Source: Stackebrandtia nassauensis DSM 44728
GTDB taxonomy: Bacteria > Actinomycetota > Actinomycetes > Mycobacteriales > Micromonosporaceae
Direction of reading: 5' to 3'
NCBI RefSeq assembly: GCF_000024545.1
Contig: NC_013947.1
Location: 4,526,001-4,590,000, forward strand
DNA: 64,000 bases
Positions 42,481 to 49,636 of the stretch are shown here, piece by piece. The notes beneath the pieces were generated by a model. The model saw nothing but the letters and a program-made list of their open reading frames with translations. It was not told the DNA's origin and ran no database searches. Position 1 is the first letter of the stretch, and each line of letters opens with the position of its first letter. The translations under genes were made by a program, and so were the position numbers.

Positions 42481-43275
42481 ATGCCTGAATTCGCTTGCGA
42501 CGGACCGATTTCCGTCAACATCACACTGGCGTCCGGAAGCTGCGAAGTGGTCGCCGAGGACCGCGCCAACGCCGTGGTCACCGTGACGCCGCACAAGAAC
42601 AACAGCAAGTCCAAAGAGGCCGCCGAGAAGACCTCGGTGGACTTCCGCGACAACAAGCTGACCGTGCGGGCTCCCGACATGACCAGCTGGCTGCTGGGCG
42701 GCAACGCCGCCATCGACGTGGTCGTCAAGGTGCCGGTGGGTTCCAACGTCACCACCAAGTCGGCCTCGGCCTCGATCAACTACCAGGGACAGCTGGAGGT
42801 CGTCTCGGCCACGACGGCCTCGGGCTCGATCACCGTGGAGAAGGCCACCGAGGCCTCGGTCAACACCGCCTCGGGCGACGCGCACGTCATCGAGTGCGTC
42901 GGTGCCGCGCGGGGCAACACGGTCTCCGGTGACCTGCAACTGGACCACGTCGGGGGCGACGTCAACGCCAAGTCGGTCTCGGGCGACGTGCGCATCGGCT
43001 ACGCCGGCGGCTCGCTCCAGGGCAACAGCGTCTCGGGCGACATCAACGTCAACTCCATCAGCACGGGCCACTGCCGCGTCAAGTCGGTGTCGGGGGCGGT
43101 TTCGATCGGCATCGCACCGGGTACCGGAGTGTGGATGGACGTCACCTCGGTCTCGGGCAACACCTCCAGCGACCTCGCCGTGGGCGACATGCCCGCCGCC
43201 GCGGCGGCCAACCTGGAACTGCACGTCAACACGATCTCGGGGAACATCGATCTCTTCCGGGCGCAGCCCGTTTGA
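42481..43275 (+). CDS. DUF4097 beta-strand-repeat protein
   Basis: A 264-residue protein of the DUF4097 (adhesin-like right-handed beta solenoid) family. Repeated units of the form SVSGDVRIGYAGGSLQGNSV, SGDINVNSIS, VKSVSGAVSIG run from about residue 95 to the end. There is no signal peptide, so it is probably cytoplasmic, as is common for DUF4097 proteins encoded with DNA-binding partners in actinobacteria. Likely co-expressed with the RHH gene. Molecular role unknown. Confidence 0.82.
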   Translation: MPEFACDGPISVNITLASGSCEVVAEDRANAVVTVTPHKNNSKSKEAAEKTSVDFRDNKLTVRAPDMTSWLLGGNAAIDVVVKVPVGSNVTTKSASASINYQGQLEVVSATTASGSITVEKATEASVNTASGDAHVIECVGAARGNTVSGDLQLDHVGGDVNAKSVSGDVRIGYAGGSLQGNSVSGDINVNSISTGHCRVKSVSGAVSIGIAPGTGVWMDVTSVSGNTSSDLAVGDMPAAAAANLELHVNTISGNIDLFRAQPV

Positions 43276-43316
43276 GCACAGCCAGGCGCAGCCCGTTTAA
43301 GGCTTAGAGGAGGGGA

Positions 43317-43349
43317 AGGACCCCGGTCGGCTCAGTCGGCCGGGGTCCT
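43317..43349 (+). terminator. Terminator after the DUF4097 gene
   Basis: AGGACCCCGG / CCGGGGTCCT with further CGGC / GTCG pairing and a short loop. Upstream, the last 13 bases of the gene (GCGCAGCCCGTTT) are repeated 26 bases later. Confidence 0.8.
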
Positions 43350-43445
43350 CCACATCTGGGGGCTACCGGCGAAACCGTTGGCATCACCGGATCCTCGGCA
43401 CCGCCGCCACCGATGCGCCCGTTGAGCAGGTGGCGGAACGTCTCG

Positions 43446-43760
43446 CTACTGGCCGTTCCAGCGGGCGCGGGCCATGTCGATGCGGGTGGCGCTGCCGCCG
43501 CGGCGCAGTGGGGTGCCCTCGTCGCGATAGGCCGCCAGGGCGCGGGCCTCGTGTCCGGGCAGGATCACGCCGTCGGAGCGCACCACCCGCCACCAGGGCA
43601 CCGGGCCGCCGTAGTGGGACATCACCCGGCCGACTTGGCGGGGCCCGCCCTCGCCGATCCATTCGGCGATGTCGCCGTAGGTCATGACCTTGCCCGGCGG
43701 GATCGACTCGGCCGCCTCCAGGACCTTTTCGGCGAAGTCGGGCAGTACCGCGTCGTCCAT
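43446..43760 (-). CDS. Alkyltransferase-like protein (ATL, MGMT family)
   Basis: A 104-residue MGMT-fold DNA-binding protein. The recognition helix region (TYGDIAEWIGEGGPRQVGRV) and the 'Asn-hinge/active-site' block are present, but the reactive Cys of the PCHRV motif is replaced: PWWRVVRSDG. Such ATL proteins bind O6-alkylguanine without removing the alkyl group and hand the lesion to nucleotide excision repair. Size and motif agree. It stands alone. Confidence 0.88.
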   Translation of the reverse strand: MDDAVLPDFAEKVLEAAESIPPGKVMTYGDIAEWIGEGGPRQVGRVMSHYGGPVPWWRVVRSDGVILPGHEARALAAYRDEGTPLRRGGSATRIDMARARWNGQ

Positions 43761-43788
43761 ACGGGCATTGTGCGACAGCGGGGGCGGC

Positions 43789-45003
43789 TCAGGTCCGGGC
43801 GGGGTCGCGTTTGCGTTTGCGGGGCTTGCGGCCCAGCCGTCGGGCGGCGTCCAGTTCGGCGCGGACGGCCAGGACGTTCTGGCGGGCGACCACGACGTCG
43901 AGGGCGTTGTTGGGGTCGACCTCGGCGCGTTTGGCCCGGGCGAGTGCCTCGCCGAGCATGAGGTGGGCGCGTTGCATCCGGGCCACCAGTTTGCGTCCCT
44001 TGGGGCCGTATTCGAAGTCGGCCTGTTTGCGGGCCTTGCGTCGGGTGCGCAGGGTGCGCATCGAGGCCATCTCGGTCTCGGTGATCACCTCGGCGGACTG
44101 GCCGGTCATGATCCGTTCGAACCAGTGCCATTCGTAGCGGGCGGCGTAGCGGTACAGGACGAAGAAGAAGATGAGGATCAGCGCGCCCTTGCCGTACACG
44201 GCCAGCGCGCCGACGCCGTTGGGCATGCCGTCGGGCAGCGGCGAGTTCCACAGTGCGTGCATCAGCCAGGCGGCGATGAACAGGCCGACGGCGATGCCGT
44301 AGCGGCGCAGCGGGGAGCGCATACCCTTGGTGGTGACGGCGTAGGCGATGCCCAGACCCGCGACTCCACTGTAGATCGGGTGGCTCCAGGGACCGGCGAC
44401 CAGGATCCGGATCACGGTCACCGACACCGCTCCGGCCACGTCGCTGTTGGGGTTGGAGTAGGCGTTGTTGATGGCGTAGACCATGTTCTCGGTGACCTGG
44501 AAGCCCAGGCCGCACATCGCGCCGTAGGTCAATCCGTCGATGGAGCGGTTGAAGTGCTCCTTGACGATGAGCACCAGGATGATGACGCCCAGCGTCTTGA
44601 GCCATTCCTCATTGGTGGGTCCGGCCAGCGCGGCGCCCCAGCGGGCGGCGAAGCCGGTGCCGAACAGTTTGGTCATCAGGGCCAGCAGGTTGTTGTTGGC
44701 GATGATGGCCACCGAGGTGGCCACGACCGCACCCCAGATGAACGCCGCCGCCCGCACCGCCGCGGGTTCGCGCTCGAACAGGTCCATTCGGGACAGGATC
44801 AGCACGAACACCGCGGCCAGGGCTCCGTTGAGGAGGGCGGCGATCCACAGTGCCGACGACAGCGCGGTCACGGCGTCGGACATCATGCTGCCCAGGCTGA
44901 CCAGGCCGAAGCCCACCAGCACGACGTACAGCCAGTAGGCGGGTTTGCGGACCCTCACGAAGGTGCCCTGTCCTTCGACGACGACCCGTTCCACGGTGAT
45001 CAT
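43789..45003 (-). CDS. PrsW-family intramembrane metalloprotease
   Basis: A 404-residue protein with about eight membrane helices and the PrsW metal motifs: NEEWLKTLGVIILVL, the central MCGLGFQVTENMVYAI, and HALWNSPLPDG. A charged cytoplasmic C-terminal tail (residues 290-404) is added. In Bacillus PrsW cuts an anti-sigma factor to release it; here no anti-sigma gene is adjacent, but the preceding gene encodes a single-helix membrane protein whose expression is coupled by an ATGA overlap and which could be a partner or substrate (inference). Confidence 0.85.
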   Translation of the reverse strand: MITVERVVVEGQGTFVRVRKPAYWLYVVLVGFGLVSLGSMMSDAVTALSSALWIAALLNGALAAVFVLILSRMDLFEREPAAVRAAAFIWGAVVATSVAIIANNNLLALMTKLFGTGFAARWGAALAGPTNEEWLKTLGVIILVLIVKEHFNRSIDGLTYGAMCGLGFQVTENMVYAINNAYSNPNSDVAGAVSVTVIRILVAGPWSHPIYSGVAGLGIAYAVTTKGMRSPLRRYGIAVGLFIAAWLMHALWNSPLPDGMPNGVGALAVYGKGALILIFFFVLYRYAARYEWHWFERIMTGQSAEVITETEMASMRTLRTRRKARKQADFEYGPKGRKLVARMQRAHLMLGEALARAKRAEVDPNNALDVVVARQNVLAVRAELDAARRLGRKPRKRKRDPART

Positions 45004-45602
45004 GTCGTCACCTCCAGGGAACCGAGCATGTCGTCGACGTCGTCGAACTCACCGTCGAGTCTGCCCAGTGGCGCGGTGACCTCGACGACGGCGGCCACCG
45101 ATCCCTTGCCCACCACGATGAGCGCACCGCCGTAGCGTTCGCCGGTCAGGTCGCCGCGCAGTCCCTTGAGGTCGTCGGTGGGCCGGTAGGGCTTGGAGTC
45201 GGTGACCAGGTAGGAGGGTTTGGCGTCGGCGAGGTCGCGTTTCTTGCGGTTGAACAGGACCGTGAGGTCCTCGACCCCGGCCACGGCGTCCACTGTCAGC
45301 ACCAACGGCGAGTGCACCAGGGTCACGCTCTTGGTGCTCGACTCCGAGGTCTCGATGCTCCAGCCCTCGTTGGGGATCTTGAACGCGACCGAGCCGGTGT
45401 CGGGGGGCGCCATGGGCGGCGGCGTCGCCGACAGTTCGATCTCGTAGTCGGGGGCCAGTTCCTCCTGGCCGGGCACCAGGTGGTTGGCCGTGATCCAGGT
45501 GACCACCGGAGCGAAGACCGCCACCGCCATCAACAGCGCGGGCCACAGTTTCCCCTGTTCCAATCCGAAGCGGTTAAGTCGTATCGCACCTTCGATCACC
45601 AC
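45000..45602 (-). CDS. Single-span extracytoplasmic protein coupled to PrsW
   Basis: A 200-residue protein with one membrane helix (KLWPALLMAVAVFAPVVTWI), then an extracytoplasmic domain with patterns such as SVAFKIPNEGWSIETSESST and GGALIVVGKGSVAAVVEVTA, as in actinobacterial proteins of unknown function. The start is the first or second GTG behind GGGGAGG. It overlaps the PrsW gene by 4 bases. Confidence 0.75.
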   Translation of the reverse strand: MVIEGAIRLNRFGLEQGKLWPALLMAVAVFAPVVTWITANHLVPGQEELAPDYEIELSATPPPMAPPDTGSVAFKIPNEGWSIETSESSTKSVTLVHSPLVLTVDAVAGVEDLTVLFNRKKRDLADAKPSYLVTDSKPYRPTDDLKGLRGDLTGERYGGALIVVGKGSVAAVVEVTAPLGRLDGEFDDVDDMLGSLEVTT

Positions 45603-45751
45603 GCCTCCCCTTTCGGGCTCTTTGTCCCCACCGAACAGTCTGGCACCTTAACGGCTTCGGCGCTGTCGACGAGGGCGATGCCGGATAACTCGACCGAATG
45701 GTCTTTGACTGGTAGGTTCGCGAGACAAATTCATGTTTTATGGAGGTGTCC

Positions 45752-47089
45752 ATGACAGCCATGCCCCGATTCCCCGACGGCTTCCACTGGGGAGTGGCCA
45801 CCTCGGCGTTCCAGATCGAGGGGGCGCTCGACGCCGACGGCCGGGGCCGCTCGGTCTGGGACACCTTCACCGCCACTCCCGGCAAGATCCGCGACGGCCA
45901 CACCGCCGCGACCGCCTGCGACCACTACCGTCGCTTCGGCGAGGACATCGACCTGATGCGGCGCCTGGGCATCGACGTCTACCGGTTCTCGATCGCCTGG
46001 CCCCGGGTGTTCCCCGACGGCCACGGCAAGGTCAACACCGCCGGGCTCGACTTCTACGACCGCCTCGTCGACGCGCTTCTGGCCGCGAACCTCACCCCGA
46101 TGCCCACCCTGTTCCACTGGGACCTCCCACAATCCCTTGAGGACGCCGGTGGTTGGCTGAACCGCGACACCGCCGCCCACTTCGCCGACTACGCCTCAAC
46201 AGTCGCCCAGCGGCTCGGCGACCGGGTGAACGACTGGATCACCCTCAATGAACCCTTCGAGCACATGGCGCTCGGCTACGCGCTGGGCCAGCACGCCCCC
46301 GGTCACATGATGCTGCTGGAGAGCCTGCCGGTGGCGCACCACCAACTGCTCGGGCACGGCCTGGCCACAGCGAGGTTGCGCGCCGCCGGAGCGAAGCGGG
46401 TGCTGCTGACCAACAGCTACACCCCCGTCGAACCCGCCACCGCCTCCGAGGCCGACGCGGCCGCCGCTGCCGCCTACGACGCCCTGCACCGCGGCCTGTT
46501 CACCGATCCGGTGGTGCTGGGCCGCTACCCGGACCTGTCGGCCTTCGGCGCCGACGAGCTGCCGTTCGTCCACGATGATGACCTCGACGTCATCGCCACC
46601 CCATTGGACGGTCTGGGCGTCAACTACTACGCCCCCACCAAACTCGCCGCCGCCGTCGACGGGCCGCTGCCCTTCACGATGACCGAGTACCCCGACGCCG
46701 ACAAGACCGCATTCGACTGGCCGGTCGTCCCCGACGGGATGCGCCGGATCCTGGTGGAGTTGACCGAACGCTACGGCGACGCGCTGCCGCCGCTGTGGGT
46801 CACCGAGAACGGCTGCTCCTTTCCCGACGGTCCCGGCGACGACGGCGCCGTCCACGACGACCGACGTATCTCCTACCTGGACTCCCACATCCGCGCCGTG
46901 CACGATGCCATCGAGCAGGGAGCCGACGTGCGCGGGTACCTGACCTGGACGCTGTGCGACAACTTCGAATGGGCCGAGGGCTACCACCAGCGCTTCGGTC
47001 TGGTGCATGTGGACCATGACACCCAGAAGCGCACCCCCAAGGACTCCTTCGCCTGGTTCGCCGGGATGCTCGCGGAGCAACGCGCATGA
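45752..47089 (+). CDS. GH1 family beta-glucosidase
   Basis: A 445-residue glycoside hydrolase of family 1. The opening FPDGFHWGVATSAFQIEGAL is the family N-terminal signature. The acid/base Glu lies in ITLNEPFEHMALGYALGQHA and the nucleophile Glu in LWVTENGCSF, both intact, and the C-terminal DNFEWAEGYHQRFGLVHVDH is typical. The start taken is the second ATG, with GGAGG four bases upstream; an ATG 12 bases earlier overlaps that site. No signal peptide, so it acts on imported beta-glucosides. It is coupled (ATGA) to a sugar-transporter-like MFS gene. Confidence 0.94.
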   Translation: MTAMPRFPDGFHWGVATSAFQIEGALDADGRGRSVWDTFTATPGKIRDGHTAATACDHYRRFGEDIDLMRRLGIDVYRFSIAWPRVFPDGHGKVNTAGLDFYDRLVDALLAANLTPMPTLFHWDLPQSLEDAGGWLNRDTAAHFADYASTVAQRLGDRVNDWITLNEPFEHMALGYALGQHAPGHMMLLESLPVAHHQLLGHGLATARLRAAGAKRVLLTNSYTPVEPATASEADAAAAAAYDALHRGLFTDPVVLGRYPDLSAFGADELPFVHDDDLDVIATPLDGLGVNYYAPTKLAAAVDGPLPFTMTEYPDADKTAFDWPVVPDGMRRILVELTERYGDALPPLWVTENGCSFPDGPGDDGAVHDDRRISYLDSHIRAVHDAIEQGADVRGYLTWTLCDNFEWAEGYHQRFGLVHVDHDTQKRTPKDSFAWFAGMLAEQRA

Positions 47090-48357
47090 CCACCGGCACC
47101 GCGGGGCCACCGTCGGCACTGACCGAACCGCGCGACAAGGTCGGCCCCGGGTGGATCGGCGGCATCACCGCCGGGGTGCTCGGCATCTACATGGCGTTCT
47201 TCACGCCGATCCAGATCCTGCTGCCGATCCAGCTGGCCGCCATCGATCCCGGCTCGAAAGTGGAGACCTTCGGTCTGGTCACCGGCGCCGGAGCCCTGGT
47301 CGCGGTGATCGCCAACCCGTTGGCCGGGGCGCTGTCCGACCGCACCACCTCCCGGTTCGGCCGCCGTCACCCCTGGACGCTGGGCGGCGTGGTGCTCGGC
47401 GCGGCGGCCCTGATCGCGCTGGGGTACCAGACCTCGGTACTGGGTGTCCTGATCGGATGGTGCGCGGCACAGGCGGCGCTCAACGCCGCGTACGCCAGCA
47501 TCAACGCCGCCGTGCCCGACCACGTGCCGGTGCGGCAGCGCGCCGTGGTCTCCGGCTGGATCGGGTTCCCGCAGGCCCTGGGCCTGGTGCTGGGCGCGAT
47601 CGTGGTGACGATGCTTGTCACCGGCGCCGAGGCCGGATACCTGGCGATCGCGCTGGCCGCGGTGGCGCTGGCGTTGCCGTTCGTCCTGACCACCGCCGAC
47701 CCGCCGCTGTCGCGCGCCCATCGGCCGACGGTGTCGTGGCGGCGGATCCTGGCCGGGTTCTGGGTGAGCCCGCGCGAGCACCCGGATTTCGCCTGGGCCT
47801 GGATAACCCGGTTCCTGGTGATGCTCGGCAACTCGACCGGAACCTTGTACCTGCTGTTCTTCCTGCAGGACGCCGTCGGCTACGAGCGGCTGTTCCCCGG
47901 CCACAGCTCCGACGAGGGCGTCTTGATCCTCACCCTCATCTACACCGCCGGGGTGATGGCCACCGCCGTGGTGTCCGGAGTGGTCTCCGACCGGATCGGC
48001 CGCCGCAAGTCACTGGTCACGGCCTCGGCGGCGGTGATCGCGTTCGCCGCGCTGCTGCTGACCTTCTGGCACACCTGGCCGATGTCCATGATCGCGGCCG
48101 GGGTGATGGGAGCCGGGTTCGGCGTCTACCTGTCGGTGGACCAGGCGCTCATCACCCAGGTGCTGCCCGCCGCCGCCGACCGCGCCAAGGACCTCGGCGT
48201 CATCAACATCGCCAACTCGGCCCCGCAGGTGCTGGGCCCGGCGCTGGCGGCACCGATCGTGGCGGGCCTGGGCGGTTACACCGGCCTGTACGCGCTCACC
48301 GCGGCCATCACGCTGCTGGGCGGCGTCCTGGTCTGGAAGATCCGCTCCGTCCCCTGA
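47086..48357 (+). CDS. MFS transporter, probably for beta-glucosides
   Basis: A 423-residue protein with 12 predicted membrane helices. The A-like loop GALSDRTTSRFGRRHPWTLG is characteristic of GPH/sucrose-type sugar carriers, and the second-half loop is VVSDRIGRRKSLVTAS. Co-translation with the cytoplasmic beta-glucosidase suggests uptake of the glucoside it cleaves. Substrate is inference. Its stop overlaps the left end of a repeat element. Confidence 0.87.
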   Translation: MTTGTAGPPSALTEPRDKVGPGWIGGITAGVLGIYMAFFTPIQILLPIQLAAIDPGSKVETFGLVTGAGALVAVIANPLAGALSDRTTSRFGRRHPWTLGGVVLGAAALIALGYQTSVLGVLIGWCAAQAALNAAYASINAAVPDHVPVRQRAVVSGWIGFPQALGLVLGAIVVTMLVTGAEAGYLAIALAAVALALPFVLTTADPPLSRAHRPTVSWRRILAGFWVSPREHPDFAWAWITRFLVMLGNSTGTLYLLFFLQDAVGYERLFPGHSSDEGVLILTLIYTAGVMATAVVSGVVSDRIGRRKSLVTASAAVIAFAALLLTFWHTWPMSMIAAGVMGAGFGVYLSVDQALITQVLPAAADRAKDLGVINIANSAPQVLGPALAAPIVAGLGGYTGLYALTAAITLLGGVLVWKIRSVP

Positions 48358-48519
48358 GGGTGTGTCCTGCGGATCCATCCGGCAGGCTGCGAAGCCCTCA
48401 GACACGTCGCCTGGCGGCGTTGTCGTCGTCGCCCATGGCTCCGCCATGGACTCCTCCTCCGCCTTGCCATGCTCGGTCTGAGAACTTCTCGCCGCACGGA
48501 GACCCACAGGACACACCCT
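48357..48519. repeat. 163-bp element with perfect terminal inverted repeats
   Basis: The ends AGGGTGTGTCCTG (48357-48369) and CAGGACACACCCT (48507-48519) are perfect 13-bp inverted repeats. Inside lie box A (48408-48425), a CCATGG-ctccg-CCATGG hairpin (48433-48449) and box B (48456-48470), matching the copy at 24.3 kb. It carries no gene and fills the space between two convergent genes, touching both stop codons. A MITE-like or transcription-terminating repeat is possible. Confidence 0.75.
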
Positions 48520-49414
48520 AAGTCCAGTCCCAGCGCACCCCGTAGATGCCCGGCTGCGGGTCCAGCACGACGCACTGGAACCGCGACAACGGTTGCGGCG
48601 GAACCGATTCCGACAGCACGCGTTCGGGACGTTCCTGCGCGGCCTGGTAGAAGCCCCGGCAGCGCGACGGCAGCCGGGCCGGATCGAACTCGACCTGGAG
48701 CGCCAGATCCCGCACCCCCGGCGGGATCCGCAGGTCGTAGTGGCGTTCGTTCTGCCCCGGCGGGTAGTGGATGCCGAACTCGACGACCCGCAGCTCCCCG
48801 GGCAGCAGCGGCTCGTCGAAGGTCAGCTCGAAGGCCGACAGCAGGCCGGGCACATCGGCGCGCATCCGGCCCGCGCGGCACCCCACGGTGTCGTAGACGC
48901 TGGGCGGCTGCGGCAGCGAATCGGTGCGCAGCAACGAGATCAGCCGGTCGGCGCGGCCGGTCTCACCGCGGACCAGCAGCCGGTGGTGGGACTTGCGCTC
49001 GTGCCCCTCGGAGTCGAGGTAGATCTTCACCGACCGCGAGACCCGGGCCGGGACGTACAGGTCCTCGGGAACCGCGTCCAGTTTGGCCAGCACCCGCTCC
49101 ACCGCGCGCGGCGAGCGCCACATCCGCTGGTGCGGCAGCGTCGTCGCCGAGGGCGGCCGCCACCGGCCCCGGGGTTTGCGCTCCGGGATCAGCGCCAGCA
49201 GCGCCTGCGGTTCCAGGCCGAGCAGTTCCTCGATGCCCTCCAGCGCCGCCAGCGACGCGCGCCGTTCGGGGTGGTTGACGCCGCTCTGCCAGCTGCTGAG
49301 CGTCGAGACGCCCGCCGGGGTTCCCCTGGCGCGCAACTGTTCCGACAGATTTTCCAGACTGTGTCCACTGGAGGTGATCGCTGCCCGCAGCGCCGAACTG
49401 AATGGGCTTCGCAT
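48518..49414 (-). CDS. XRE-type helix-turn-helix protein with large beta-rich domain
   Basis: A 298-residue protein. Residues 10-65 form a helix-turn-helix (ALRAAITSSGHSLENLSEQL, TPAGVSTLSSWQSGVNHPER), and the remainder (residues 115-298) is a beta-rich domain of unknown family (DLYVPARVSRSVKIYLDSEG, LRVVEFGIHYPPGQNERHYD). The start chosen is ATG at 49414; the frame extends upstream to 49498 but with less protein-like sequence. Probably a regulator that senses a ligand through its C-terminal domain; target unknown. Transcription starts divergently from the metallophosphoesterase gene. Confidence 0.75.
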   Translation of the reverse strand: MRSPFSSALRAAITSSGHSLENLSEQLRARGTPAGVSTLSSWQSGVNHPERRASLAALEGIEELLGLEPQALLALIPERKPRGRWRPPSATTLPHQRMWRSPRAVERVLAKLDAVPEDLYVPARVSRSVKIYLDSEGHERKSHHRLLVRGETGRADRLISLLRTDSLPQPPSVYDTVGCRAGRMRADVPGLLSAFELTFDEPLLPGELRVVEFGIHYPPGQNERHYDLRIPPGVRDLALQVEFDPARLPSRCRGFYQAAQERPERVLSESVPPQPLSRFQCVVLDPQPGIYGVRWDWT

Positions 49415-49636
49415 CGGGTACCTCTTGGATTGGGGGGTGGTTCGCGAACTGCCTGCCGCTTTTCGGTCGCCGAATGTTACCGCCGATCGCACATTCACGC
49501 ATCGACATGTCGCAACTTTTCATCCAGAGTTTTCCAGCTCAGACACAATCGGCTACTGCGTCACCGTCACGTCCGGCGGTCTAATCACGAAAGCCCCGGA
49601 CGAGCCCGCGTCCGGTTGAGAACCCGAAGGTTTGAC

